Positions 16,669 to 26,264 are shown, counted from the stretch's first letter. The stretch: DNA of 64,000 nucleotides from Microbacterium sp. BR1 (GCF_002812725.1 NZ_NMUN01000003.1:124001-188000), one strand, 5' to 3'. Translations and numbers: made by a program. The notes: a model not told the origin generated them from the letters alone.

Positions 16669-18909
16669 CTACCTGAGGTCTGTGGCGAGGGTCTCGCCGA
16701 CCGTTCGTGCGAAGGCAGCCCAAGAATGATGTGAGACCGCGAAGGCATATCCGTTCTCGATGAGCTCGCGACGGAACTCGATATCCGCCATCAGACGCTC
16801 GACTGCATCCGCATAACCCTCGATATCGTCCGGACCATTCGTCAGGAGTCCCGTCGTCTCGTGGACGATGATGTCGGGGACCCCGCCCACGCGTGACGCG
16901 ATCGCGGGCAGTCCAAGCAGGAGTGACTGCACCAACACAAGGGGTAGGCCCTCGGACTTCGAGGTGAGGAGTAGAGCATGGTACCGATTCGTATCGAGCG
17001 ATGCGAGGCCACCCGAGTAGGGCCCGCGGTAGATCGCTCCCGCCTCTTTCAAGTCGCGCAATAAAGAGGTTCCGGCGGGAGTCAGAACGCGTTGGCCCCA
17101 CACCTCGATGCGCGCGGGGATCTGCCGACGACGCAGCTCACGACTCAGCGCGACCAGGACGTCCGGGCGCTTCTCATCGTCCAGACGGTGAGGCCACAAG
17201 AGTGTGAACGGGGCCATATCCGAGAAGCGGTCATCTCGGTAGGCGTTCGTGTCCCGGTTCAATGCGGGTGTCTCGTCCATCGCTGGCTGCCGGTGCACGA
17301 GTACACGCTCGGGTGGAAGAGCGAGGATCTCCTCGATCAACATTTCGGTTGTGCTGTTGTCGGTCAGGAGCCCGTCTATCGCGTCGAGGTAGGTGCGCTG
17401 ACTGTCGTCGGTGATCGGGTTCACCGGGTACCCCTCGCCGATCCTGTCGAATGCAAAGAGCGTGGCGTACGCCCGTGTACCGTCCAGGATCTGGCCGTGA
17501 TGGTCCTGCAAGGCTTCGGTCACGTGGAAACAATTCACGGAGACGAGCAACTCTGGGCGCACGAGGACGATCAGCTGGGCGATAAGCCGACGTCGGATGT
17601 GCGGGGCCAACTCGAGCCAGCGCGAGTCGAGGTGGACATAGCTGATCGACTCGGGGATCAGCTCCCTGACGGTCCGCTCCTGGAGGAACGTGCCGAGTAT
17701 CGTTGTGCGATCGCGGAATCGGTCAGTGCCCGCTAGGGCCTTCGCGTAGTTCAGGGACACGATGTCCGCCCCACCGACTCCGATCCAGGGGACGGCGACC
17801 AGAGCGCCCCCGCGTCTGTCGAGCTGATCGAGCGCAGCTTCGAGGCACTCTGCGTATCCATCGTCCCTTGCGAGCCATATGGGTAGCTTCTGAAAGGAGT
17901 GCGCTGTCCAGGATACCGCTGGATCGATTTCGGCCGCTGCGCTGAGCGCAGCTGCGACGGCCGGCCGAACTCGATTCGTGGCGCGTTTCCCGGAACCCGT
18001 GACCGTTCGCATCACGCCGCGAGCTGCACGGTAGATGCCGTGCTTCGCTTCGAAACTCAGCCAGCGTGTCGACCAGCGCGCGAACGGCAGAAGGATCGCG
18101 TACGCGCGCTGCGGGAAGCTTCTGCGGTGAGGAGACGAGGAGGAGCCGGGTTGCGTACCTGGGATCGGGAGGTGCCGCTTGAGTCCTTCGAAGTCGAAGA
18201 CGGGCAGGATCGACACAGAGTGGCGGCTATTGACGCCGCCCTGTTCCCGCACTCGATAGAAGAACACCGTGTCGGGCGCTACGTCGTGCACGACGCCAGC
18301 GGCGCTCGTGTCGATATTCCACACCCAGTCTTCGGGGCCATAGCCTTTCTCGGGGGGCAGTGTGCGATAGGGATGCTCGAGGTATACGTCGCGTCGCGTT
18401 ACGGCCGAGGACGGCCAGAGGTTGTGCCTGATCAGGTCGCGGTACGACACATCGTGCGTTCGTGTGGACTCGGTACGCCAGAGGAGCGACCGCGCTCCGA
18501 AGCTCACGACATACTCCGGATGGATGATCGTTGGGGCGTCGCTTGCCCGCAGGAGGCGGAGCGCATCGTCGAGATAATTCGATGACACGAGGTCGTCGCC
18601 GTCTACGAAGGCGACGTACTCGCCCAGTGCTTCGTACGCTCCAGCATTCCTCGAGGCGCCCGACTCGCCGAGCGCAACCTCTATCATCCGCACGTCATAG
18701 CCGAGGTCCGAGAGCGTGCACCATCGCCGCGCTTCGGACAGCACGACGTCGTCGGCGTTGTCGCAGACGATCAGGAGTTCGGCGGTGTTTCCAGAGTCCA
18801 CAACGCATTCCAGCGCCGAAGCCACAGAGCGCAGCGTCGGTCGCAGGAGTCGGCCTTCGTTGTGCGCGGTGATCACCACAGTCAAATCCGGTCGCCGCGG
18901 CAGAGGCAT
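16669..18909 (-). CDS. two-domain glycosyltransferase (GT2 + GT4)
   Basis: A 746-residue paralogue of the proteins at 14519-16654 and 18992-21190. The GT2 half begins LTVVITAHNEGRLLRPTLRS and has an intact metal site FVDGDD (D103, D105). The GT4 half starts near 370 with VAVPWIGVGGADIVSLNYA and has TLLWPHRLDDEKRPDVLVAL, but the EX7E motif reads EGLPLVLVQ: the second Glu is Gln. This is the reverse pattern to the plus-strand paralogue. The ATG at 18909 is preferred over a TTG one codon earlier. It converges on the upstream paralogue with 14 nt between the stops. Function beyond glycan assembly is unknown. Confidence 0.82.
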   Translation of the reverse strand: MPLPRRPDLTVVITAHNEGRLLRPTLRSVASALECVVDSGNTAELLIVCDNADDVVLSEARRWCTLSDLGYDVRMIEVALGESGASRNAGAYEALGEYVAFVDGDDLVSSNYLDDALRLLRASDAPTIIHPEYVVSFGARSLLWRTESTRTHDVSYRDLIRHNLWPSSAVTRRDVYLEHPYRTLPPEKGYGPEDWVWNIDTSAAGVVHDVAPDTVFFYRVREQGGVNSRHSVSILPVFDFEGLKRHLPIPGTQPGSSSSPHRRSFPQRAYAILLPFARWSTRWLSFEAKHGIYRAARGVMRTVTGSGKRATNRVRPAVAAALSAAAEIDPAVSWTAHSFQKLPIWLARDDGYAECLEAALDQLDRRGGALVAVPWIGVGGADIVSLNYAKALAGTDRFRDRTTILGTFLQERTVRELIPESISYVHLDSRWLELAPHIRRRLIAQLIVLVRPELLVSVNCFHVTEALQDHHGQILDGTRAYATLFAFDRIGEGYPVNPITDDSQRTYLDAIDGLLTDNSTTEMLIEEILALPPERVLVHRQPAMDETPALNRDTNAYRDDRFSDMAPFTLLWPHRLDDEKRPDVLVALSRELRRRQIPARIEVWGQRVLTPAGTSLLRDLKEAGAIYRGPYSGGLASLDTNRYHALLLTSKSEGLPLVLVQSLLLGLPAIASRVGGVPDIIVHETTGLLTNGPDDIEGYADAVERLMADIEFRRELIENGYAFAVSHHSWAAFARTVGETLATDLR

Positions 18910-18991
18910 CAAGAACCCACTTCATCGATCGGAGAGCCCCGCGGGGCGAGTGTCACAGCATCAGCACGATTCTCCCACGAGTCGTCCCCGG

Positions 18992-21190
18992 TCAGTTCCC
19001 CGCCGATTCCCCGAACACCTCTGCTACGCGGCTGCGAAACGACGCCCAGGAGTGCTGGGCAGCGGCGTATTCGTATCCCTGTTCGATGAGCGTCCGGCGC
19101 AGAGCGGACGAACGAAGGCGTCGGATCGCGTCCACCATTTCTTCCACGTCTTCGGGGCCACGCACCAGCAGGCCTGTGCGCCCATCGATGACGATCTCTG
19201 GCACACCTCCTACTGCCGTCGCGACGACCGGGAGGCCCAGGAGCAAGGACTGGACCAGGACGAGCGGCAGGCCCTCCGTCTGTGAAGTGAGAAGCAGGAG
19301 GTGGTAGTCGGTGAGTGGGAGGCTCAATAGGCCGCCCGCATATGGACCGCGGTAGCGGATGCCTGCGCCTGCGAGATCTGTGAGGAGGCCGTCGGCCGCG
19401 CTCGAATCGACGACAGGCGATCCCCATACGTCGATCTCAGCCGCTATCCCATGGCTGTTGAGGGTTCTTGCGAGCTTGATCAGGGCATCTGGACGCTTTT
19501 CCGCATCGAGTCGGTGCGGCCACAGCACGCGGATCGGTTCGTCGTCCGCGAGGTCATCCGAGTATGCAGCGCCCCCGCGATCGAGGTCGGGAGTGACAGG
19601 GAAGGCGGGCTGAAGATGCACATGAGTCATGTGCTCGACGGTCACGATCTCCTTCAAACGCGAGGCCATCGTCGAGTTATCGGTGAGTATTCCCGCCGCC
19701 AGGGAGAGCGGCGCGCGCATTCCCTCGTCGGTGAGAGGGCTCGATGGCAACCCGGAGACGCGTCGATCGAATCCGAACATCGTCAGATAGAGGTCCGTGG
19801 CATCTGTGATCTGCTCGGGGAACTGCTGCATCGCGTCAGTGATGTGATGGCAGTTCACGGAGATGATCGATCGTGGGGCGAGAAACACCACCAGTTGGGC
19901 GAAGAATCGCTGACGCCAGTACCCATCGCGCTCGTCAAGCAGTGTCGGAATTTGAAGGAGCGAGACGCCGTCCGGCACTGCGTCGAGCACAGTTCTCGCT
20001 GGGTCCCCTGTGGTGAGAAGGACGACGCGTTCATCGTTCGCCGCGAGTTCGATCAACGCGCGGAGGTAGTTCGTCGCTACGAGGCCCCCTCCGCCGATTC
20101 CGAGCCAGGGCACGGCGACGAGAGTGGTTCGTCGGCCGTTGCCCTGCGATAGGAGGCGCTCGAGCAAGGCGCCGTGCCCATCGTCGCGAGGCCGCCAAAG
20201 CGGGAGCTGCGCAAGGTTCTCGACCGCCCAGGAGACTGCTGGGTCGAGCACGGTTGCTTCGCGAAGCATCTCGAGGAGTTCGGCCGACGGGCATGTGTCA
20301 GACGCGACGGCACCTTCTCGGTCTGCCCCGCGCTCGACGACTCGCTTCAGCGCGGCGCGCAGGCGCCCCGGCAGCGGGAGCCGTCTCGCGAAGCGAGCCG
20401 CACGATCGAGGCCGCCGTGCCGCGGTGTGCGGACGTGGGGATCGTGCGCGATCGGCGCGGTGTCGGGGTATCGAAGGAGTCCCGTCATGTCGATCGGGGG
20501 GAGGATCCGCGCAACCGCGTCGGCGGCATTCGTGGAGAACGTTTCGCGCTGCAGGTGCATTGTCTGGGCGACGGAGCGATGGTCGATTCCGGAGGACAGG
20601 GTGTCCACGCTCCACGCCCACACCTCCGCGTCCCGACCGTACGACGCGGGAATTTCCTTGAACGGCGCCGTGCTGAGCGTCCGCCGCCTTCCCAGGGCGA
20701 GGGATGACCAGGGTTGATGATGGATCAGGTCCGCGAGGGCGAGATCCTCGCGTCCGTGGGGGAGAAGGCGCACCTCATTCTTCCGACCGAAGCTCAGGAC
20801 GGCAGCGGCGTGGATGATGCACTCGCGATCCGTGGACATGGCCGCGGAATGCGCCCGAGCCAGAAAGTCGGGTGTCATCATGTCGCCGGAATCGATCATC
20901 GCAACTGTGGTTCCGGTGGCAGAACGGACCGCTTCGTTCCTCGCCCCGCCGCGTGTCGTGGCGTCGCTCCGGAGAATGTGTAGAGGGGAATCGTGTGAAG
21001 ACATGTGGGATTCGAGCGGCGGCAGTTTTATGCTCCTGCTGGTCGCGATGATGACTTCGCAGGAGAGCCCTAGCGCCTCAGCACGCGCGGTTGCGGCGAG
21101 CACGGAGTGGACAGTCGGCCGGAGAGAGCGCGTATCGCGATCTGCGATGACGAGGACGGAGACGTCGATCACATCGGAATTGGCGCTCAT
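18992..21190 (-). CDS. two-domain glycosyltransferase-like protein (GT2 + GT4), both sites altered
   Basis: A 732-residue paralogue most like the protein at 16669-18909, just downstream. The GT2 half has AMIDSGD where the metal site is expected (D100, D103, no middle Asp). The GT4 half starts with VAVPWLGIGGGGLVATNYL, has VLWPHRLDAEKRPDALI, and carries EGLPLVLVQ in place of EX7E. Both active sites therefore deviate, so it could be a scaffold, a partner of the neighbouring paralogue, or an enzyme using altered chemistry. The ATG at 21190 has a GAGGAGA ribosome binding site and is divergent from the GT-C-like gene. Gap to the next gene on this strand is 82 nt. Confidence 0.8.
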   Translation of the reverse strand: MSANSDVIDVSVLVIADRDTRSLRPTVHSVLAATARAEALGLSCEVIIATSRSIKLPPLESHMSSHDSPLHILRSDATTRGGARNEAVRSATGTTVAMIDSGDMMTPDFLARAHSAAMSTDRECIIHAAAVLSFGRKNEVRLLPHGREDLALADLIHHQPWSSLALGRRRTLSTAPFKEIPASYGRDAEVWAWSVDTLSSGIDHRSVAQTMHLQRETFSTNAADAVARILPPIDMTGLLRYPDTAPIAHDPHVRTPRHGGLDRAARFARRLPLPGRLRAALKRVVERGADREGAVASDTCPSAELLEMLREATVLDPAVSWAVENLAQLPLWRPRDDGHGALLERLLSQGNGRRTTLVAVPWLGIGGGGLVATNYLRALIELAANDERVVLLTTGDPARTVLDAVPDGVSLLQIPTLLDERDGYWRQRFFAQLVVFLAPRSIISVNCHHITDAMQQFPEQITDATDLYLTMFGFDRRVSGLPSSPLTDEGMRAPLSLAAGILTDNSTMASRLKEIVTVEHMTHVHLQPAFPVTPDLDRGGAAYSDDLADDEPIRVLWPHRLDAEKRPDALIKLARTLNSHGIAAEIDVWGSPVVDSSAADGLLTDLAGAGIRYRGPYAGGLLSLPLTDYHLLLLTSQTEGLPLVLVQSLLLGLPVVATAVGGVPEIVIDGRTGLLVRGPEDVEEMVDAIRRLRSSALRRTLIEQGYEYAAAQHSWASFRSRVAEVFGESAGN

Positions 21191-21285
21191 CCTTGTATTC
21201 TCCTCTCGGTCATGCGCCTGCGCACGTTCCTTCACGCGGTGCGAGCGCTCGCCGAGCCACTGAGTTCGCAGTGAGGTCCATCGGA

Positions 21286-21291
21286 TATCCT
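21286..21291 (+). promoter_or_regulatory. putative -10 hexamer for the GT-C-like gene at 21298
   Basis: TATCCT lies 6 nt before the GTG at 21298 and supports that start; no ribosome binding site is seen. A leaderless transcript is likely. Confidence 0.45.
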
Positions 21292-21297
21292 CGCGAT

Positions 21298-23247
21298 GTG
21301 CTGAATACCCTTGCCGGTTCTGTCGGTCTCGTCGTGCAGGCCGGGTTGTTCGCCGGTGTGTATCTCCTCGCCGCGCCGCGCCGTGGACGTGCTATTGCGC
21401 TGCTCTTCGCGGCGCTCGTCGCTGTCGACGGTTACGCTCTCATCCTTCTCGGGGCGATGGCGCTCGGGATCCCGTGGCAGGCTAGCAACGGAGTTCTGGT
21501 GCTGGCCCTCGTCGGTCTGGCCTGCTCTCCTTCTGCACGCGAGCGCGTTAGGCGTTCGCGTGCTCGACTAGGAACCCTCGTGCGTGCATCGTGGGGAGCC
21601 ATCGGAATTCTTGCGGGCGTCCTCGCAATACAGCTGCTCGCCGTCATCCTGGCTCCGGAGATGTCGATCGACGGTCAGCTCTATCATGGTCCAGTGCTTG
21701 CCCAACTCCTGCAGAGCGGCACGCTTTGGGGCTGGGACGCCCCCAATCAGTACATGTATTACACCGATCTCGCCATGGTGGGCACGCTCAACCTCGCCAC
21801 ATTTACAGGTACGACATGGTTCGACAACGGTGCCCAAGTGCCGCATCTGATCATCCTGCTTTTCGCACTGAACGTGGCTCTACAGGCGCGATTCCCCAGG
21901 GCGTGGGTGCGGTTTGCGATGGCCGGGTTGATTATCTCCGCGCCAGTCATCTGGATTCAGCCGCGCATCCTGTACGTGGATGTGGCATACGGTGCGGCGG
22001 TCGCCGCTCTGATCGTCCTGATCGCGACATCGCGGCGCGCGCAGTGGTGGGATGTGACGATCGCAGCGATCGCGGGCGCGTCCATCCTCGCGATCAAGCC
22101 GACCGGGCTGTTGACGGGTGGGCTGCTCCTCGCCGCGCTCGTCGTCGTGGCGATATGGAGAAGACGCCGTTCGCGACTTCCATGGCAACGCGCGGTCGGC
22201 GGTGTGGTAGCTGCCGGAGTCGTACCGATCATGCTTGCTATGGGCTTCTACTTTCGGAACCTCGTCTCCTTCGGAAACCCCGTCTACCCGGTCCAGGTGA
22301 CGGTAGGCTCCTTCTCGCTGCCGGGCATCATCGACCTCAGCGTCTTCGCGTCGGGCGATCGCGGGTCGGGGTTGCTCGATCTGCTTCGCTACCAGACGTT
22401 TGCGGAAAGCCTCTGGGACGGCGTCGTAAACGGAGTCACCAAACCCGACTACGACCCGCGGTCGGGCGGGTTCGCGTACATGCCTCTGTTCGTGCTCGGA
22501 ATCGCGGTGGCCATCGTCGTCGCGCAGATCGTCTGGCGAGCGCGGGATAGTCGTGTACCCATCGACCGGCGCGGCAACTGGGGAGTCCAAGCGGCCTTAG
22601 TGCTCATGAGCGCTGCCGTACTGATCGTCCAACCCGCGACTTTCGATACCCGGTACGTGATTGGGCCCGCGGCTGTACTGGCGGTGGCGGTCCTCCTGCC
22701 CACAACGTTGCGCACGACGCCGCCGATAATCGATATTGCGGCGGGCGCGGTCGCCCTCGTCCTCGCCATCGGGCAGGTGGCCTGGGCCGAGTCGAACATC
22801 CTGCTGGGCATGTCCACGATCAAGGACCTGCGAGGATTCCCTGCGGTATGGCAGCCCATTACCCCGGGGAATCCGTGGGGTCGGGGCGAGAGCATCTCGT
22901 GGCTGCCCGACGATCCGTCGCGTTGCTTCGACATTGTGCTGCAGACCTCGGGCGGTGTGAGCGCGGGCGGACTCGCCGAACGCACCTCCCTGTCCGCACT
23001 GCCATACGGTCTCTACGGTCCCGCCCTGTGCAATGTCGTCACGCCGGTGCAGATCGATTCATACGCGGACGGTTCGTTCCAGGCGCACCCGCTCCTCACG
23101 GCTGACTTCCTCCTCTTCAACGCCGACGACGAACAGAAGTGGAGGCAGCTGGCGCCGGGTGCGTCCGACTGCTGGATCGTCGTCGACCAGGTGCCGGGCT
23201 CCGAGACGTATCCTCAGGATATCGTCGTCATCCGGGCTGTCTGTTGA
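21298..23247 (+). CDS. GT-C-like multi-span membrane protein (copy 1)
   Basis: A 649-residue membrane protein with about a dozen hydrophobic segments and a C-terminal extracytoplasmic domain of about 110 residues. The first large loop has PEMSIDGQLYHGPVLAQLL, with acidic residues placed as in GT-C transferases that use polyprenyl-phosphate sugars. A paralogue lies at 31172-33136 and shares LWGWD, QYMxYTDLxMVG, NLATFTGT, RNLxxFGNPVYPV and QTSGG. Both end with paired cysteines (CNVV, DCW) that may form disulfides. The start is placed at GTG 21298 because it aligns with the paralogue and has TATCCT upstream. Likely role: adding or transferring a sugar outside the membrane; substrate unknown. Confidence 0.75.
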   Translation: MLNTLAGSVGLVVQAGLFAGVYLLAAPRRGRAIALLFAALVAVDGYALILLGAMALGIPWQASNGVLVLALVGLACSPSARERVRRSRARLGTLVRASWGAIGILAGVLAIQLLAVILAPEMSIDGQLYHGPVLAQLLQSGTLWGWDAPNQYMYYTDLAMVGTLNLATFTGTTWFDNGAQVPHLIILLFALNVALQARFPRAWVRFAMAGLIISAPVIWIQPRILYVDVAYGAAVAALIVLIATSRRAQWWDVTIAAIAGASILAIKPTGLLTGGLLLAALVVVAIWRRRRSRLPWQRAVGGVVAAGVVPIMLAMGFYFRNLVSFGNPVYPVQVTVGSFSLPGIIDLSVFASGDRGSGLLDLLRYQTFAESLWDGVVNGVTKPDYDPRSGGFAYMPLFVLGIAVAIVVAQIVWRARDSRVPIDRRGNWGVQAALVLMSAAVLIVQPATFDTRYVIGPAAVLAVAVLLPTTLRTTPPIIDIAAGAVALVLAIGQVAWAESNILLGMSTIKDLRGFPAVWQPITPGNPWGRGESISWLPDDPSRCFDIVLQTSGGVSAGGLAERTSLSALPYGLYGPALCNVVTPVQIDSYADGSFQAHPLLTADFLLFNADDEQKWRQLAPGASDCWIVVDQVPGSETYPQDIVVIRAVC

Positions 23248-23250
23248 CGA

Positions 23251-24363
23251 TCAATTGCTGCGCACCCGCATATGGATCTCTCGATATGCCAACTCCGGTC
23301 TGGGTGACAGATAGACGGAGTCGAGGATCTTGCGCGCGGACTCCTTATCGTAGGAGCTTTCGAGTGCGACGCGTATGGCGCGCGCGAGATCGACGCTATC
23401 GCCGGTATTCGCGACCTCTCCGAATCCCGTCGTCTGGATGATGGTGCGGACCCCGGGGAGGTCTGACGCGACGACCGGCGTGCCAGCAGACATCGCCTCC
23501 ACCTGCACAATCCCGAAGGCTTCGAACGAGTTGGTGGAGGGAAGGACGAAAAGGTCGAGCGACGCGTAGAAGTCTGCGATCTCGTTCTCTGCAAGGAATC
23601 CGAGAGATCGGACTCGTCCTTCGCTGATGAGCTCCTCGAGCCGCGCGCGATCATAGCCCACTCGCTCGCTTAGCCCTTCGAGCGGTCCCGCGAGGGTGAG
23701 GAGTATGTCCGAGGGAAGGAGATCGAGCGCATCCATAAGAGTGTCGATGCCCTTCTCGGACGTCGGTCTACCCAGGAATCCGATCTGCCGCCGGCCAGGG
23801 ACGGCATAGCGAGCGACGCCACCGCGGCGGTCCTCGCTGGTCGCGGGAACGGCCATGGAGCCCTTCCTCGCAAAAAGCCGATGCAGTCTCGAATGCTCGG
23901 CATAGTCTGCGCTCGACGTGCACACCACGGTGGAACGACGGATAAGGGAGCGGTGGGAGATGTCGAGCGCACGGGCCATGAGTGACATCGTGACGCCCCC
24001 CGAAGGTGCATCGCACTGATAGGTCACAACGGAAGGGCGCCGACGTAGTATCCATCCCAGAAGACCCGATTCCGGGAGTGGCAGATGGAAGTGTGTCGTT
24101 CCCGGCTTCTTGCGCACGCGCCATGCGGCGCGCAAGAAGCCGCTCGAGAAGTTGCCGCGCCCGAGAGAGAAGTTCCGTCGATACGCGTGGACGGTTACGC
24201 CCGACTCGACGTATTCGATGCTCGGGCCGGATTTCGCGACACAGTGCACATGGACCTCATTGCCCTGCCGAACCATGTCCTCGGCGAGAGCGGCAGCCAT
24301 GTTCGTCAGTCCGCTGACGTGCGGCTTGTAGTACTGAAGGAACACATCGATGCGGTGCTTCAT
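23251..24363 (-). CDS. GT4-family glycosyltransferase
   Basis: A 370-residue GT-B enzyme. It opens with IDVFLQYYKPHVSGLTNMAAALAEDM, the typical GT4 acceptor-side start, has THFHLPLPESGLL, a donor-site segment IGFLGRPTSEKGIDTLMDAL and an intact EX7E motif (FEAFGIVQVEAMSAGTPVV). The ATG at 23?24363 end is set by the GAGAAGGA ribosome binding site and by the ATGA overlap with the upstream GtrA gene. It is the last gene of the UbiA-HAD, GtrA, GT4 set, so it may build the acceptor, or use a product, of that set. Donor unknown. Confidence 0.88.
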   Translation of the reverse strand: MKHRIDVFLQYYKPHVSGLTNMAAALAEDMVRQGNEVHVHCVAKSGPSIEYVESGVTVHAYRRNFSLGRGNFSSGFLRAAWRVRKKPGTTHFHLPLPESGLLGWILRRRPSVVTYQCDAPSGGVTMSLMARALDISHRSLIRRSTVVCTSSADYAEHSRLHRLFARKGSMAVPATSEDRRGGVARYAVPGRRQIGFLGRPTSEKGIDTLMDALDLLPSDILLTLAGPLEGLSERVGYDRARLEELISEGRVRSLGFLAENEIADFYASLDLFVLPSTNSFEAFGIVQVEAMSAGTPVVASDLPGVRTIIQTTGFGEVANTGDSVDLARAIRVALESSYDKESARKILDSVYLSPRPELAYREIHMRVRSN

Positions 24364-24788
24364 CGGTCCTTCTCCTCTCTCGCGGATGGCTGCGTCGCTC
24401 GGAACACCCATTGGCGGTTGACGATGAACGTGGCGATGAGCAGTACGGCGGTAATTCCCACCTGAGAGGGGAAGGCAGGGAGGCCCCAGAGCGTGACCGT
24501 CAGGAAGAGGAGGAACGAGTTGATGAGTGAAACGGCCAGATTGACCACAGCGAACTTCGCCAACTCGCGGCGCCACATTCCGCGCGACCGCCACACGACG
24601 AGACGCTGGAAGATGAACCCGTTGATGATTCCGAGGCCCGCGGAAATCCAGTACACGGCCTGGACACCGAGTGTCTCGCCGAGGAACGTGTCGAGCAACC
24701 AGAACACCGCGAGCGTGAAGCCGACGTTGTAGATTCCGACGGCCAGATACCGTCCGCCTTGGCCTGCGAGGCGGACATGCCGACTCAC
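24360..24788 (-). CDS. GtrA-family membrane protein
   Basis: A 142-residue protein with four membrane segments of the GtrA family: GGRYLAVGIYNVGFTLAVFW at the start, a central GLGIINGFIFQRLVVWRS loop, FAVVNLAVSLINS and TFIVNRQWVF at the end. GtrA proteins are linked to translocation or handling of polyprenyl-phosphate sugars; Rv3789 of M. tuberculosis is the member next to the decaprenylphosphoryl-arabinose genes. Here it is coupled to the UbiA-HAD gene by a GTGA overlap at its start and to the GT4 gene by an ATGA overlap at its end. That context suggests it handles the lipid-linked sugar made by the upstream enzyme. Confidence 0.9.
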   Translation of the reverse strand: MSRHVRLAGQGGRYLAVGIYNVGFTLAVFWLLDTFLGETLGVQAVYWISAGLGIINGFIFQRLVVWRSRGMWRRELAKFAVVNLAVSLINSFLLFLTVTLWGLPAFPSQVGITAVLLIATFIVNRQWVFRATQPSAREEKDR

Positions 24789-26251
24789 GCGATCACTCGC
24801 GCGTAAGGGAGAATCGTCGCGGTCAAGGGGAGCGACGCGATGACGAACACGACCGCCATCACGAGCGCAGCCCCGAGGCTTGCGCGGTCGCGGAGCGCGA
24901 AGATGACCGGATCGTCGTGCATGAGGCCGCGGCCCGCCTTGAGCCACAGATTGGCGACCCAGAAGAACATCACAGGGATCACGAGCCAGAGAACCACCGG
25001 AGCGGCGTAGATCTCGCGGACGGCTTCGCTCTGGATGTAGATGGCGGTCAGGAGCGTCGCCGCCACACCGGAACCAGACCCGAGGGCCAGAATCGCATGA
25101 ATGTCGTCACCCGAGTAACCGCGACCGGGTATCGTTCCGCCGCCCTCCCGGCGCTCATGTGCCTCGGCGTAGCGCTTCACGAGTGCGAGCGAGAGGAACA
25201 AGAAGAGCGCGACGCCAGTGAACCAGAAGGAGAGCGCGATCCCCGTCACGACCGCACCGGCGACGATTCGCACCATATAGAGCAGGGCGAGGACGACGAC
25301 ATCGATCAGCGCGATGCGTTTCAAGACGAAGCTATACGCCAGGGTGAGCGCAGCGTATGTGAGGAGTACTCCGAGGAATGCGGCGCTGAGTGCGGTGCCC
25401 AAGACGATGGCGAGAATCGCGAGGATGCCCGCGACCACGAGTGCATGGACAGGGGATATCCATCCCGCTGCGAGCGGGCGTGCCCGCTTTCGCGCATGAG
25501 CGCGGTCCGCGCGGAGGTCCACCGCATCGTTCAGGAGATACACGGAAGCGGCCATCAGCGTAAACGCGATGAACCCGCCGACTGCAAGAGCGAGTGCGCG
25601 TAGATCAGTCAGCTGGTGCGCGGCCACGAGAGGGAGAAAGAGGAGGAGATTCTTCAGACTCTGGTGGATCCGCACCGCTCGGAGCCAGGCGCGCCACGGA
25701 CGTGGCCCCGGGTCGCGCAGGACCGCCGCGAACACGAGGTCCCGTGCCCACCGCGGGACGCCGGCGCGACGCGTGGTGGCTAGGTAGGCCTGATCGGCCG
25801 AGCGCCAGACGGCGCGGTCGGCCGGTGAGTTGCCGACGTAGTCGAAGCCCCTCTCGCCGAACTCGCTCACGAGAGCACGAGCCTTCTCGTGGCTCGTGAA
25901 GTTGAGGTCGCCTGTGCTCGTATACGCACTCTCGATCTCCGGCACGCGCGGCAGGAACGCGTCCGCAACGGCGGCGTCCGCGCCGGTGGCCAAAAAGACG
26001 CGTCCGCCGTCCTCCGCACGAGCAACTATCAGATCACGCACAGCCGAGTTGAGCGGCGCCGTCTGCACATCGGCGCGTTCGGTTTCGGCGAAGGCTCTCT
26101 TAAGAGCCACCTTGCCGCCACGGAACATCGCGACGACTGCTCGCAGCAGGCTCCGCGGATGCGCGAGGTTCGCGGCGATCGCCTCGTGCAACGTGTCGGA
26201 TCGAAGCAACGTGCCATCGAGATCGACGACCAGCGGCTTGATACTGTCCAC
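24785..26251 (-). CDS. HAD phosphatase-UbiA prenyltransferase fusion (polyprenyl-phosphate pentose synthesis)
   Basis: 488 residues. The N-terminal part (about 1-190) is a HAD domain: DLDGTLL with nucleophile D10 and D12, FLATGAD as motif II, a Lys in SHEKAR and a GNSPADRAVW motif IV. The C-terminal part is a UbiA-superfamily membrane prenyltransferase with RIHQSLKNLL, NDAVDLRADRAHARKRARP and YSFVLKRIALIDVV, close to decaprenyl-phosphate phosphoribosyltransferases (Rv3806c type). The likely reaction is transfer of phosphoribose from PRPP to polyprenyl phosphate, with the HAD part removing the 5-phosphate. DprE1/DprE2 homologues, which would make arabinose from the ribose, are not in this window. 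The GTG at 26251 is chosen over a TTG at 26260 because TAGATT lies 7 nt before it. Confidence 0.88.
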   Translation of the reverse strand: MDSIKPLVVDLDGTLLRSDTLHEAIAANLAHPRSLLRAVVAMFRGGKVALKRAFAETERADVQTAPLNSAVRDLIVARAEDGGRVFLATGADAAVADAFLPRVPEIESAYTSTGDLNFTSHEKARALVSEFGERGFDYVGNSPADRAVWRSADQAYLATTRRAGVPRWARDLVFAAVLRDPGPRPWRAWLRAVRIHQSLKNLLLFLPLVAAHQLTDLRALALAVGGFIAFTLMAASVYLLNDAVDLRADRAHARKRARPLAAGWISPVHALVVAGILAILAIVLGTALSAAFLGVLLTYAALTLAYSFVLKRIALIDVVVLALLYMVRIVAGAVVTGIALSFWFTGVALFLFLSLALVKRYAEAHERREGGGTIPGRGYSGDDIHAILALGSGSGVAATLLTAIYIQSEAVREIYAAPVVLWLVIPVMFFWVANLWLKAGRGLMHDDPVIFALRDRASLGAALVMAVVFVIASLPLTATILPYARVIA

Positions 26252-26258
26252 AGGATCC

Positions 26259-26264
26259 AATCTA
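26259..26264 (-). promoter_or_regulatory. putative -10 hexamer for the UbiA-HAD gene
   Basis: TAGATT on the minus strand lies 7 nt before the GTG at 26251. It fits the leaderless pattern seen at other starts and sets this start codon. Confidence 0.4.
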
